A DNA stretch of 64,000 bases, taken from the NCBI GenBank assembly GCA_004335835.1, contig RWJK01001059.1, forward strand, positions 109,104-173,103, read 5' to 3'. The stretch's first letter is position 1; each line of letters begins with the position of its first letter. The notes below the pieces were generated by a model. It was given only the letters and a program-made list of their open reading frames with translations, was not told the DNA's origin and ran no database searches. The position numbers were made by a program, and so were the translations under genes. Positions 21,926 through 38,273 of this stretch are shown here, one piece after another. Origin of the DNA: Scenedesmus sp. ARA3. Lineage: Eukaryota > Chlorophyta > Chlorophyceae > Sphaeropleales > Scenedesmaceae.

Positions 21926-23932
21926 CCCTGCTCCCTGCCTCCACCACCGCAGACTCTCCCTGTGCCGAGGCCTCCTCCCTGGCCAGCTACCGCGTGGACC
22001 TCTCCCGCGCCCTCTGCAGCACAGGCTCCCCAAAAGCCACCTTCACTGGCGTGCCATGCGGCCCAGCAGGGGCCCTCATTCAGTGGAACAACCTCTCACC
22101 TGCAGGCTGCCTGCCCGTTGACCGGTCAACGGCAGACCCAAAGTCCATTGCTGACTGGATCGGGCAGTGCGGGGTGCCGCCGCAGCAGATCACCGGACTG
22201 CCGACCCGCGTGTGCGGCCGCACGCCGCCCGGCGGCGGCTCTGGTCGTGATGAACCAACATCGCCGCCCGCCGATGGCGGCAACAGCGGCGGCAGCGCTG
22301 ATCCCAGCCCGCCACCACCGTCAGCCAGGGTGCCTAAGACAGCAGTGAAGTCTGGGGAGTCAGCGAATTGGGGTGTGGGCAGGGTAGGGGCGTATGACAG
22401 GGCGGCGAGGACTGTGCCAGATGTTGCTGCTGCTGCCAAGGCTGGCAAGTTTGTGGTTGCTGTGGTGGACACGGGCGTGGATGCAGCGCATCCAGATCTG
22501 GAGGTGGCTGAGTTTGTGGACTTTGTGGATGCGGCTGGCAGCACGTACTACAAGAAGGACGGTGAGTGGCGGCTAGCTTACAGCAGCTTTGTGTGTTTCA
22601 GCTGCTTTGCGACAGCACGAGTGCATAAGCTGCAGCAGAGGACTCCTGACAGCTGCTTTGTGGCAGAAGCTTGCGCGATGCATGTGTTTAGGGCGGTTCA
22701 AGTCACTCATGAAGAACAGTGCCAGTGCCAAACAGATGCCTGTGTGCATGCATGTGCTGCTGCAGCAGTTAGTGGACCAGACAACAGTAGCCTGCGCTTC
22801 AGCAACGCAGGTGTTTATTGTGGCTGCTGATCCACAGGCAACCAGCGAGCCTGCAGCTGCACCCACACGGCATGCTAAAAACATCATTCAACCATCAAAC
22901 CTGTGCAGTCCTCGTGGCCTCTCCTCACTCTGCTGCTCCCATACCAATCACGCAGGCAACGGCCACGGCACGCACTGTGGCGGCATCATCGCAGCAAAGA
23001 ACCAGGGATCAGGCATCTTTGGAGTAGTCCCTGGCATGCCCCTGCTGGCCCTGAAAGTGCTCAGCAAGGACGGCAGCGGCCCCCTGGAAAACGTCTACGC
23101 AGCCTACAAAGAGATCATCTCTCGCCTGCAGAAAGGAGAGAAGATCGTGTCCATCAATCTCTCACTCAGCAGCCAGACAGATGATGCTGATGCTAAGGCG
23201 TACGAATGCGGGCTAGTGGCAAAGATCCAAGCATTTGGCACAGCAGTGGCAGCAGCAGCAGGCAATGACGGCGAAGCGCTGGATTTCAACCTGCCGGCCG
23301 CCTGCATGCAGTCCATGACTGTTACATCGCTGGACGTTAATGACAACCCGTCGTACTTTTCAAACTTTGCGGCTGTCGGCAACGCCAAGGCAGCCTCGCT
23401 GCTTGCCGCGCCTGGCCACAGCATCTACAGCACATACACAGGAGGCGGCTACCAGACCCTCAGCGGCACCAGCATGTGAGCACTTGTTACTTTGTTACTT
23501 TGTTACTCTGATGCATTGCACTGCGCCTGATTGCAACATAGTGACTAGTTGCCTCCAGGTTGTTGTGCTGCAAGGCTCGCGCTTTTGTATGCGTTTGCAA
23601 ATGCAGCACTCATGCCGTGCGCTACGCACGCGCAGTGCATGCTTGCAACAATTCAATTACCCTGCATCTCACCGCTGCTACTGCTGCCGCCTGCCTCACC
23701 CCAAACACCTCACCCTACTCTACAACTCCACAGGGCAACACCATTTGTGGCCGGATCATTTGCCTACTGCTTCCTATTTGGTGCCTGCCAGTTTGGGTCG
23801 CCTGCTGTGGATGGCAACTACAAGGTGCTGATGGCAGCAGCAGCGGCCGGCGGCTGCAGCAGCAGCAAATGCGGGCCGCAGTGGGGCACAGGCAACTACT
23901 ATGGCAACATGGTCAATGTGAGGCAGTTCTAG
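19777..23932 (+). CDS. Secreted subtilisin-like serine protease (S8), copy 1
   Basis: Extracellular or vacuolar subtilase. Exons: 19777-20032, 20242-20314, 20500-20747, 20976-21117, 21490-21662, 21953-22561, 22956-23475, 23734-23932; 739 codons plus stop. Residues 1-~22 are a signal peptide. An I9-type prodomain begins near SGEYIVAFSASV (~89). Two Cys-rich modules follow (~195-390), each ending CGV.P......LPT.VC. A Pro/Gly linker leads to the S8 domain: Asp470 in VVDTGVDAAHPD, His504 in GNGHGTH, oxyanion Asn in AAAGNDG, Ser673 in SGTSMATPF. The triad is complete, so activity is expected. The ATG at 19777 is chosen because it starts the signal peptide. It is a tandem paralogue of the gene at 25558, with nearly conserved intron positions. 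The Cys-rich pair between prodomain and catalytic domain is not a standard subtilase part. Confidence 0.92.
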
Positions 23933-24795
23933 CTGCCGCTGCTGCACGCTAGCAATGACTTGCAACACCACAGCTATGCTGATATTACAGTTGCAGTTTA
24001 GGTGGGCTGTCTAGCAACTTTGTAGCTTGTATGCTATGTATATGTATCCAGGCTGGGCAGTTTCGCTCGGCTGTAGCGCAACGCTTAGTGCTGCATTCAC
24101 TGATGCCAGTGTGACTTGTGTGGCTCTGGCCGCACAGCCACCCTTTGGCTAATTGTGCACTGAGTGCTGTATGTCGGAATGGCATGCAGCTTCAGCATCC
24201 TGTCCTGCGGCATCCCCAGTGCCTGCCAGGCAATGCCAGCATGCATTCTGCCGTGCTGCTCCTGCTTGAGCTCGCAGGTTGTTGATTGTGGATTGTAAAG
24301 TAGAGTGATGGCAGTCATGCCAGCTGAGGTGTGCATGGGCATATGTACAATATCTGTAGACAGCATCACCATCCGATATTCCTGCGCCTAAATATTGTTG
24401 TGCTCATTTGAACAGCATTGCAACGTCTTAGTCACCTGCCATGCGCGGGCACAATGCAGGCAGGTTCATCACTGTTGATGGAGAAACTGCCTCTTTTGCA
24501 CTGCGTGTCTGTCAGGTGCGCCTCAAAAACATATGTGCATGCCACGGCATTAATGTTTTAGCCTTTTATACTCTCTTAACAAGGCTTGTACTCGGGATTC
24601 TTATGAGCTCTTGCCTCAAGGCCAAGCTGTGTTGACCAGGCTGTATTAGCCAGGCTGTGTTGGCTACAGCGTGCCTTGTCATTTTCTGCATGCACATCCA
24701 GGGCTGCACCTGTGCACAGTTCACCTCTGTACCTGCGACATGCGTGCTTACACATGTAAAAGGACAATTTTATACATGGTACATGCATAGCAGCG

Positions 24796-24898
24796 CACAT
24801 GTGTGCACTGCGCAAGTTGAGCTTGGTCGGTAGCCTACTGATGAGTCTGATCAGGCGGTGATGATTGTCATGTACCACACACATGTGTGCACTGCGCA
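24796..24898. repeat. 19-bp exact direct repeat
   Basis: CACATGTGTGCACTGCGCA occurs at 24796-24814 and 24880-24898, with the same orientation and an 84-bp offset. It includes the palindrome CACATGTG. Confidence 0.85.
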
Positions 24899-25076
24899 GT
24901 GCGCCGCACATGAGCATCATCATGATGCATGAGAAAGGACGTCAGGCCCGGTCACGATGTTATGTTCACAGCAAGTAACCTCCTGTGTATGCAGTGTGAG
25001 CCACGTCCTTTTGATTTCTGCCTGTGAAAACAAGGCAGATCAACCAAGCACATCAGGTGCATGGCATGGTATATAC

Positions 25077-25159
25077 CTCGATCTCAACCTGACTCTAGAC
25101 ATGTGAGTGACGCTAGATATATCTCGATCTCAACCTGACTCTAGGCATGTGAGTGACGC
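25077..25159. repeat. 37-bp tandem repeat, 2 copies at 46-bp spacing
   Basis: CTCGATCTCAACCTGACTCT... at 25077-25113 recurs at 25123-25159 with a single A/G difference, about 400 bp upstream of the second subtilase start. It could be promoter elements. Confidence 0.85.
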
Positions 25160-25557
25160 AATATGCTGCACTGTGCTACTGCAATGTGTGCTACCTGCAA
25201 TTCTTTATACTGACTCTCACACATCCTCCCCCCCTCCTCTAGTTTAGAACAGGGACGTGAACTGCAGCATGAACTCCCACTTTTTAGACCAAATGTGCGA
25301 TGTCGCTGCTTTCTGGGTGGTAGTCGTTCCCTTTTGATGCGGCTTGAGCGGAGACTTGGGTTGATGGTGCGATGTCACAGGATTAATGTGTGCCGTAATC
25401 CACATCTCTTTGATAAGCCCACTCAGCTCGAGGTCACATTTTTCAACTCCCGTGATGTTCGAGCCAGGGATTTGCTTTTGAACACTGATCCCGATGTATA
25501 TATAACATAAGAATAGTGTGGAACGCATGCGTGTCCTAGCAGAGTTCTCTACCCGCC

Positions 25558-28500
25558 ATGCCGGCTCCCGGGCTTTCCGGGTGTTTGGCTTGCGCTGTGC
25601 TTCTGTTTGCATTAATGGTGGGGGTAGCACCACAGAATCTTCCTATGGATGCTGAACCACCAATAAGGGCAATCATAGAAAGCGGAGCTACCGAGCAGCT
25701 TGTGCAGGTGCAGGCAGCAGCACTAGCCACTCCGATAGCCATCAATGGATACAGGCGCCGTTCTAGACTACAGATACCCCATAAAGACGTACCAGCAGGT
25801 GTGTTGTATTTCATCTGTATCATACCTGTTGATATGCTTGGCGGCATTGGCTGTGGTTGCATGATTGCAGCAGTTCCAGCAGACTGCCCTACATATTACA
25901 TCAGTGATGCAAGCTCTTATGCAGTTGCGAAGCTCCAAAATCCATGTGGATCTACTGGCAGCAACAGTAGGTTCAGCTGCTTTCCAAATTGCATGCACAA
26001 CACGCTGCTAACAAGGCAGACCCATCAATGTACCTGCACTGGCTGCATGCAGGCACGCCACTGCTGGGGGAGTACATCATCGTGTACCATGCAGGGACTG
26101 ATGCTGCAGCAGCTGTGGCTGAGTGAGTGGCTGCATGTGTGATAGCGGCTGCAGCAGCGGTAGATTGTGCTTGCAGCTCAGCAATGGACTGCCACAGGAT
26201 GGTTGCATGCCAGCCCATATGAGCTGCTTTTCTACCTGGGGACATGCAAGATGTTGAATCAATGTGCGTAGTAAACCCAGCACAGCACCGAAAGGCCTGC
26301 ACCCACGCCATTGACGTAAGTAGCTGCTCTGATATGTCTACACTACTGTCATCAGCTGTAGTGACCCGCATATGTTCTGCTGTGTTCTGCCCTGCTGCCC
26401 TTGTCTACTGCTTCACTGCTTGCTTTCTTGTGCTCAGCACCCAGGTGCGTGCCGCCTCACTCATCTCAGCAGCACCAGCAGCTGGCGTGTATGCTGCCTC
26501 ACTGGCAAGTGCAGCCAGCGGGCTCAGAGTGACGCTGCTGACAGCACCAGGCGACACCATACCAAACAGCAGCAGCAGCAGCAGCAGCACTGCCAGTAGC
26601 AGCATTGTCTCAGAGAGCAGCGCCGCAGGCAGTGGTGGATCTGCGTCAACTGCCAGCAACAGCAGCAGCAGTGTCACTGGCCAAACAGCAGCGTCAGCTG
26701 CAGCAGCAGCAGTAGGTGCTGATGCTGCTGGAGTATCCCAGCCGCCACTACCAGACGTACAACAAGCACCACCAGCTGCCCTTGCAGCACCAACAACAGG
26801 AACAGCAGCCCGGCGGCTGCGAGCAGCAGCAGCAGCTGCTGCCATCCCCCTGCAGGCGCTTGTAACACTTCCCACAGATGTCGAACCCCAGTTAGTCAAA
26901 GCATCACTTTTGGCCAGCCCGTTGGTCAAAGCAGTTGTGCGCAACAGGGCAGTCTCCCTGCCACGCATTGCTGCCGCTGCTGCTGCAGCCGCACCTTGCT
27001 ATGCGCCCCGTGCAGCAGCAGGCATCAGTAACGCAGCCTGGAACAGCAGCCGGTTCGCCTGGGAGGGCTGCTTGAACAGCAACACCAGCCTGGCCTTTTT
27101 CGGAGAGCGCTGCGGCAGCAGCTGGGATAGGTTCAGGTGGACAGGCGTCTACAGCGTGTGGCGCGGCACTGGGCAGCTCTACAGCAGCAGCTGCGTGTGG
27201 CTGTGGCCCAACACTACAAATGACACCAGCTTGGCAAACATTTTTGGGGACTGCGGGGTGGCGCCGCTGTTGTTCCCTGAGCTGCCGACAAAAGTGTGCA
27301 AGGAAAGCGCAGGTGAGCCACTGCTGCAGCTGCTGCAGTCGTGCCATCACATCTGCTGCCTGCCTGAATGTTTGATTGACCACAAAGAGAAAGAGCATGT
27401 GAGCGCTGCAGTAAGTGTGCCGTCAAACTAGGGGCTGCTGGTCTGGCTGGTGCCCGCCTCCGCGCCTCATTGTCTGCATGACAATATTGCCTGCCTTTCT
27501 GCCTGTCTGCTTGCCGCGTCGGCCTGCCTGCCTTCCTAACCCACCTGCTTGCCTGCTTGCCTGCCTGCCTGCCTAACCCATCTGCCTGCCTGCCTAACCC
27601 ACCTGCCTGCCTGCCTGCCCGCCCGCCCGCCTGCCTGCCTGCCTGCCTGCCTGCCTGCCCGCCCGCCCGCCTGCCTGCCTGCCTGCAGCATCCGCCTGCC
27701 TAGCCTCTGCCAGCCTCAGCAGCGTGCCCACCACCCTCAGCAAGAAGTCCTGCAGCCAGGCAGAGCCGCAGCGCGCAGCAACATACCAGGGCACACCCTG
27801 CGGCCCCAACAGCGCATTCATCCAGTGGCAGCGCCTCACCCCGGCAGGCTGCAGCGCCAGGACACGCAGCGGCATGCGCAACATGCAGCAGCAGGCGCAG
27901 TGGCTGGGGCAGTGCGGTGTGCCACCCTACCAAGCTAAAACCCTCCCCACTAGGGTTTGTGGCACAGCGGCCGCACCATTGCCTCCGCCTGCTAGCCCGG
28001 TAAACCCTGCTGCCTCGCCGAGCCCAAACCCTAGCACTCCTTCGCCATCACCCAGACCCTACTCTGCAGTGCCCCTGGGAAGGGTTAAACTTCAGGGGAG
28101 TGAGGCTCCAAGCTGGGGTATGGCAAGGGTGGGTGCATATGAAAGCAGCAGCAACAGCGTAGTGGATGCGGCTGCTGCAATCGCTGCCAGCAATGCAATC
28201 GTTGTGACGATCGACACAGGCTGTGACAGGACCCACCCAGAGCTGAATTGCAGGGCGCTGGTGGACTTTGTGGATGCCAGCAGCAGCGCATACTATGGGA
28301 CAGACGGCAACGGCCATGGCACGCACGTGGCAGGTAAGCAGTGTGCGGCCGCATTCCTGTGGGCTGCTGTTGCCTCCACAGCGGCTTCCCTTGATCTGTG
28401 TCGATCACGCACTGCAGTGGCAGGTGAGGAGCACTTTCGAGCATTCCTGCAAGCTGCTTGCTCTGTTACATCAGCTTGACTACTGCTGTGTCGGCCACAC

Positions 28501-29806
28501 AATGCTGTGTTTATGGGTCAGCACCAAGGGACCCTGATACCAGCCACTTGTGAGCTCGTGAGCTTGTCTTGATGGTGTCCGTGGTTCTTATAAATTTCCC
28601 GTTGCTGCCGCCCGCTCCTGCAGGCATTATCAGTGCTGCAGTCAACGGCCGAGGCGTGACCGGCGTAGCCCCTGGCATGCCTCTGCTGGCCCTCAAAGTG
28701 CTCAACAAGGACGGCAGCGGCATGCTGTCCACCATCTACACTGCTCTGGCACACGTGCTGAAGCTGCTGCAGTCTGGCACGCGCATCGCGGCAGTCAATA
28801 TGAGTCTGACTATGAACGACGGCACAACGCCGCCGGACGTGAGCGACCGCGACGTCACGTGCGGATATATTCGGGATATCGCCGCGTACGGCACAGCTGT
28901 GGTGGTGGCGGCAGGTGCGGCGGAACACCGGCATTGTGCTCCTGCCGCATGTGTGAGGTATATGCACACTAAGCAGCGTGGTTGAGCGTTTGCAGAACAG
29001 TACCGCATACTCATAAGCTGTTGCTGCTCTCCTTTTTTACTTTTCGCCTGCAGGCAACAGTGGGATAGACATGTCCAACACGCTGCCAGGGCTGTGCCCT
29101 GAGGCCATTGCTGTCACCGCACTTAACAATGTGGATGGCCCGGCATACTTCAGCAACCGCGCCTCAAGCAGCAGCAGCGCCGCCATCCTGGACACGTTGA
29201 TTGCTGCGCCCGGCGTGAACATCAACAGCACGGTGCCAGTGGCGCAAGGATCTTATGAGATAATGAGCGGCACCAGCATGGTGGGTGGCGTTATAAGCTG
29301 TGTTAGTGAAAAGTGCACATAACAACATTTTTTTGATATCAGCTTCTGCGCCCTCCGGCAGCCAAAGTGGCTGCAGCTGATAGGCGTCAGCCGTCTCTAC
29401 CACTGCGCTGCTGCTGGGGCGGTGGGAAGCCACTAAGAAACCTGCTGCCTGTCACTGCCAGTAAACACTTGAGTTGCAGACATCATTGGAAGAAGCAGTG
29501 CTCATCAACATGCTGCTGCTGCTGCTGCTCTGCATGCCTTCTGATTCTGCTGCTGCTTCTGCTGCTTCTGCTGCCGCTGCACAGGCTGCTCCCTTTGTCA
29601 CTGGCGGCTTTGCACTGTGCCACCTCAGCGGCGCCTGCAAGCTCAGCCCCTCCCCAGGCGTCACGCCTGCAGCAGCAGCCAACTACCCGCTGCTGCTGCG
29701 GGCAGCCAGGGCAGCGCCCTGCGGCAGCAAGGGCAGGTGTGGGCCCGGCTGGGGCGGCAGCTCCAGCTATAACTATGGCTACATGCTTAACTTGAAGCAG
29801 CTGTGA
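25558..29806 (+). CDS. Secreted subtilisin-like serine protease (S8), copy 2
   Basis: Paralogue of the upstream subtilase. Exons: 25558-25798, 26053-26122, 26438-27312, 27689-28333, 28624-28914, 29054-29280, 29585-29806; 856 codons plus stop. Signal peptide 1-~26, then a prodomain starting LLGEYIIVYHAG. The prodomain has gained a Ser/Thr/Ala-rich insertion of about 110 residues. Next come the two Cys-rich modules (CGVAPLLFPELPTKVC; CGVPPYQAKTLPTRVC), a Pro/Ser linker, and the catalytic domain with Asp571 (VVTIDTGCDRTHPE), His605 (GNGHGTH) and Ser782 (SGTSMAAPF). Several introns match those of copy 1 in place and phase, supporting tandem gene duplication. Two adjacent copy-1 exons are fused here into exon 3. 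The third intron is a (CCTG)n-rich stretch. Confidence 0.91.
27480..27688. repeat. CCTG/CCCG tetranucleotide-rich intron 3 of subtilase 2
   Basis: Long runs of CTGCCTGC interrupted by CCCGCCCG, including an approximately 50-bp internal duplication (CCTGCCTGCCTGCCCGCCCGCCCG twice), run straight into the exon 4 acceptor at 27688. Confidence 0.85.
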
Positions 29807-29844
29807 GGGCAGGGGTGTGTGTGAACAGGTTGATTGTTTGAAAT

Positions 29845-29912
29845 GGTGGCTCCAGCTGGGGCGCCAGCTCAAGCTTCAACTATGGCTACATGCTAATTCT
29901 GAGGCAGCTGTG
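29845..29912 (+). repeat. Degenerate copy of the subtilase 2 C-terminal segment
   Basis: Forty bases after the stop, ~68 bp resemble 29744-29810, the end of the coding exon (GGCTGGGGCGGCAGCTCCAG...AACTATGGCTACATGCT). This copy ends CAGCTGTGTGGGC in place of CAGCTGTGAGGGC, so the stop has changed. Confidence 0.85.
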
Positions 29913-31414
29913 TGGGCATGGCTGTCTGAGTGCAACGTTTTGTATGAACAGGGTTGTGTGTGAAATGTCAGGTCTTTTTGTAGGTATTGTGTACAGATGT
30001 AGGTGTACAGGCATAGGAGGCTGGCTGCGTAACTGCTGACATAGGTGACTGCAGCTTCAGCGGGGCTCGGGTGTTTTTAGCTTGACCAAACTCATGCATG
30101 GATTTGTGGGAGAGGTGACACTGTATGTATGGCTTACATGAGTGTGGCCGTTGTTTGATTTGTTTCAAAAGCAGAGCTGCAAAGCTGAGATTTGAATTGT
30201 GACAGACTCTGGCTGTGTCACAAGTAGTGGCAGCTGACCACAGCTGGGTGACGCCAATGTGACTTGTTTGTGCTGCCATGCTGTGAATAAGTGTCAGCAC
30301 GGCGTCCTTGATGTGCTGTGTTGTGCTTCGCTGAGCTTTGTGGATGCCTCAATTGCAGAAACTCAACTTTTGTGCGGCTTTCTGACATAGAAAGCCGTGC
30401 GTGTAAAAGGGGTTGCTTGATGCCCTCCACTGACAGCGCACTTTTGAAACCAGCCGCTTGTTGCACTGCCAAACTTCCAATTGAACTTCAAGCTGTTCAA
30501 ATTCACTTTGCTTGCGGTGTTGCCAGCAGCCGTATTAGCATGTATGTTTTTATTCAGCTGAGGTGGTATCCGTACTTTGTCCTGGAGTGGCAGTTGATGA
30601 ACGGGTGTGGCTGACGTTTGTCTGCATGCAGCTGCACACAGCCATTGCTCACAGGTGATGCGGTGTAGCTCAGTTGCTGCAGTGGTGGCTACAAGTAAAT
30701 GACTGCCCTGATTGCTGGAGGTTGTGTCGAACAGATGAATATAATGTGTCGTGGTGATGCAACAGTCCGCATCTGGAGCTGGGGTGGGTTGTAGGCTGAA
30801 GCAAGGGTTTGGCTGGCTACCTGGTTACCGGCAGTTCAAGAGGGATTCAGAATCTCAGGCGAACTTGAAACACGCTTTATAGCATGGTGATTACTTTCAA
30901 GGTATTTAGGCTCGTGTAGCCAGCCGCGAACAAATCACTCCTGCAGTCAGCCCTAGGTGCCTCGCTGCCCCTGGAGCTGCTGGATCACCCGGTATTCGTT
31001 CCAGAGGTTGAAAGGTGAGCGATCGTTTTCTTACTGCTAGCTCATACATGTCAGGCCTTCCCTCTCCAGCTTCAACCGACCCCAAACCAAGTGTTCGAAC
31101 TTGAGAGGTGCCCTCCATAATTGCAGCTGCGCCTAATTCAATGTTGTCGGATTGCATTAAACTCGTAGGTCGACTGCAGCTCGCGTGATCTGCGGTCTGC
31201 TGTTGCCCAGCTTCCTCAGTGTGCTGCTGCCAGCTTGTTGGTGTTAGGCAAGCTGCTGTTGCCTGCCAGCTGTGCTTCAATGTTTGACAACAGCCTCTCA
31301 ACAGCTGTCGCCTTTTGTCTTCGTCTGCAGGTAGCCTAGTGCCTAGCCTGCAGGAGCAGCAGCGCCCAGCAACAGCACACAGCTGACACAGCAGCGTGCA
31401 CCAACAGCAGCACC
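29913..31414. other. 1.5-kb intergenic region
   Basis: Presumed 3' UTR of subtilase 2 and promoter/5' UTR of the SCAMP gene. No protein-like ORF or RNA gene was recognised. Confidence 0.55.
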
Positions 31415-33217
31415 ATGGCATCAGGCGGATGGGGCGGCGCGTACAGCAACCCCTTTGCAGCGCAGGAAGCAGCAGCAGCTGCAGCAGCAGCAGAGGAGAA
31501 GGTCTCTGCAGCAGGCAGGCAGGGCGCAGCATACGGCGCATGGGGTGGCAGCGGCACTCCTGCTGCTAGTGCTCCTGCTGTGCCCGCTTTCATCGCACCG
31601 ACCCCGGTTACAGCTACAGCAGCTGGTGGCGGCAATGTGACAGCACGTGAAGCAGAGTTGGCTCGCAGGGAAGCGGAGCTAGCGAGGAGGGAGGCGCAGC
31701 TTGCGCAGGCAGGCGCAGGTGGCGTCATCAAGGTGCGCGGGCGGCGGGGAGGGTTGTAAATTGTTTGTTGTCACAGCAGCAGCAGCAGCAGCAGCAGATG
31801 CGCTCGGTCATGCTCAGTGTATGCTTGCTCAAGTGCAAGCAGTTGATGCATGGAGGTTGTATAGACCCGAACATGTGCAGCGGTGGTTTGCAGAGCTCAC
31901 CGGACAAGTGTCAAGCCATGTCAACAGGACCATGACATATTTGGCAAGTTCCTTCTGCTCCTCCTTCTGCTGCTGCTGCTGCTGCTGACTCGTGCTGTCC
32001 TGTCCCACTTCTTCTCCTGCTGCTGCCACTGCAGAACTGGCCGCCGTGCTGCCCTTTCATCTACCACGACATCCGCGCGCAGGTGCCCTCCTGGAACCGC
32101 AGCTTTGTGCGCTTCACGTACCTGGTGGAGCTGATCAGCATCTTTGCCTTCTTCTACAACGCCATCATCATCCTGGCCACGCTCTTCGCGGGTGAGCCGG
32201 CAGCAGTGCAGTAGTTTCTGGGGCAACAGTTGCTGCTGGGGCGCAGCTTGGTGCAAGAAATGGCGATAGAGCAGCTGAGGCGGTGAGGGCAGGGGAGGGG
32301 CAGCAGGGTAGCATCATACAGCGCCATCATCATCCTGGCCACACTCTCCGCGGGTGTGTTGGNNNGGGGGGGGGAGGGGGTAGCGGCTTGCAGGCAGCAG
32401 CAGATGAGGGGCAGGACGGCTGCACCTGGCAGCTGCGCAGCCTGGCTTGCAGCGTGGTAGAGCAGCAGTGCAGCAGGCCCTGGGTGGCAGCTGCTGGTGG
32501 GGCGCAGCCTGGCTTGCATAGTTGATGGCACAGCAGCAGAGCAGCTGTCTTGCTGTTTGCAAAACTCATGTGGTTGGCGGTGGCGGCGTGACAGGCGATA
32601 GGCAGCATGACCAGGCATGCATAATGCATCAGCGAGGATCTGCTGCTGATGTTCTCTGCGTAATGTTGCTGCTGCTGCTGCTGCCAGGCACCGGCCCCGG
32701 CATGACCTGGTGGTTCCTGTCCGTGCTGGCGCTGGTGCTGGGCGTGCCGCTGTCCTGGTGGCTGTTCTACAAGTCCGTGTTTGCCAGCGCGCAGACTGAC
32801 GGGGCGACCTACAGCTACCTGCGCACCTTCATCCTGATCATGCTGCACATGGCGTGGTGTGTGTGGATGGTGCTGGCGCTGCCCAACCTGGGCAGCTTCT
32901 CGGGAGGTGAGGAGGGATGTTGCTGCTGCTGCTGCTGCTGCTGCTGTATGTTTCTGTTGGAAGGGACAGCTCTAGGGAGGTGAGGCGATGTACTAGGGTG
33001 GGCGGGAAGGGCGGTAGCTGCTGCTGCTGCTGCTGGTGGCTCCTGTCTGTGCTGGCGCTGGCGCTGCCGGACCTAGGCAGTTTCCCTGGGAGGCGAGGCA
33101 AGGCAGATCTGTTGGGAGTCAGGGGCCGCGGCTGCTGGCATACAATGACAGCGCAGCGCGTGCGTTGACAGTGATTGCATCTCGGCAGGTACGCTAAGCG
33201 ATCGCTCACTCGCTCAA

Positions 33218-33252
<35 letters not shown>

Positions 33253-33463
33253 CGTGTTCCCCATGCTGGACATGTTCAAGGCCAACACCGGAAAGGGCAT
33301 CGCGTTTGGCATCATGTACGTGATCAACATCTGCCTGTGGGGCATTGCGGGGCTGGGCTGCTGGGTGGTGCTGGGCCTGGCGGTGACCAGCTACAGGCGG
33401 GGGGACACGCCACGCAGGGACTACGAGGCACGCATGGGCGGCGTGCAGATGAACGCGGTGTGA
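31415..33463 (+). CDS. SCAMP: Secretory carrier-associated membrane protein (SCAMP)
   Basis: Four-pass membrane protein of post-Golgi and endocytic vesicles. Exons: 31415-31732, 32035-32191, 32688-32906, 33252-33463; 301 codons plus stop. The N-terminus holds one NPF motif (residues 12-14, an EH-domain ligand in the family), an Ala-rich linker, and a short coiled coil of repeated REAEL units (~80-100). The SCAMP signature NWPPCCPFIYHDI opens exon 2. Four hydrophobic segments follow (LVELISIFAFF...; WFLSVLALVLGVPLSWW; FILIMLHMAWCVWMVL; GIMYVINICLW...VVLGLAV), with a short polar C-tail. Length matches plant SCAMPs (~280-300). The start ATG is preceded by a CACC context. Intron 2 contains a copy of the exon 2 end and an NNN gap. 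Confidence 0.95.
32319..32365 (+). repeat. Copy of SCAMP exon 2 end with donor site, next to an assembly gap
   Basis: The sequence coding AIIILATL..AG plus GGTG, real at 32161-32193, recurs at about 32322-32356 with two substitutions, still ending in a GGGTG donor-like site. Three Ns at 32363-32365 sit in a G-run immediately downstream, so local copy number may be wrong in the assembly. Confidence 0.85.
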
Positions 33464-34474
33464 GGCGTTAGAGCCGGATGGTTTGTTGACAGTTGCGACA
33501 TGATGATGGCTGCACAGGTTGAAGCAGCAGAAGCAGCAGCAGCAGCAGCAGAGCATGGGGTGGTGGTCAGCTGCAGGTGCTGCCGCAGCCGAGGCCGCAG
33601 CATGCAGTGCTTGACACGGCTGCTGCTGCTGCTATGGTTACCGCAGTGCTGCTGGTTGGTTGCGTTGTGTTGTGTCATGCTTTTGGTGGGGCAGCATGTT
33701 GCCAGCAGTGCGGTAGTTTGAGCTCGCTGGCGCCTCGCGAGTCAGTGTCATAGGGTGTACTGCTGCAGATGCCGGCAGCAAGTGTCAGCAAGGGTGAGGA
33801 GTGTGCGCTGCAGCTGGACTGCAGGGCTGTAGCTGTTGAGGGTTTGCAAGGACTCCTGCGAGTATGTTGCTTATCAAAGCTGATGACCTGCTGCCGCGTT
33901 ATGGGGCAGTGGGCGTGGTGTGGTATGGTGTGGATTGTTCTGGTGGGGGTCCTGTTCTGGTGCTTGTGTTTCGGACAACCTGCTCGGAATTAGGGTGTTG
34001 TGTGCGCACATGCGTGCTTTAGCAATGCGGCCGCTAGTCAGTACAAGCACGCTGTTGCGTGCTGTGCAGTTTACAGCAGTTGTGTTGCTGTGTGTTTGGT
34101 GTTGGGCATCGTGCTTGCAGGTGGTTGCTGGTGTGATGAGCCTTTTCTGGTAACTCGGCGCTGGTGTGGTGGGCTTCTGTTTTGTGCGTGTAAGCCTGGT
34201 TGACCTGTGGCCAGCTGCACGCGGCATCACTTGTGACTGGGCCACCACTGTATTTTGGAAGTTGAAGCATGTGACAACAGCCTGTTACTTGACTGGAGGG
34301 TGCTGGTTTTATTCAGGCAGCAATGGAACATGCGAGGCTGTTCGACGGCGTGAACACTGAAGTTAAGAGTAATCCGTAACCTGCAGATCATCGGCCGGTG
34401 AGAACGTGCATCCGGAACAGTACCAGCAAGCAACTGTGAACTGCAAGTTCCTCCTGCCTGATCTACACACCTGC
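33464..34474. other. Intergenic region
   Basis: SCAMP 3' flank and TSSC4 promoter/5' UTR. TGTAA occurs at about 34187. No gene was recognised. Confidence 0.55.

Positions 34475-38273
<3,799 letters not shown>

Larger units (their letters stand above)
23933..25557. other. Spacer between the two subtilase genes
   Basis: Contains TGTAA at 24294-24298 (possible poly(A) signal of copy 1), a 19-bp direct repeat (24796-24814 and 24880-24898) and a 37-bp tandem repeat (25077-25159). A short plus-strand ORF at 25295-25510 has no recognisable homology. Confidence 0.55.
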
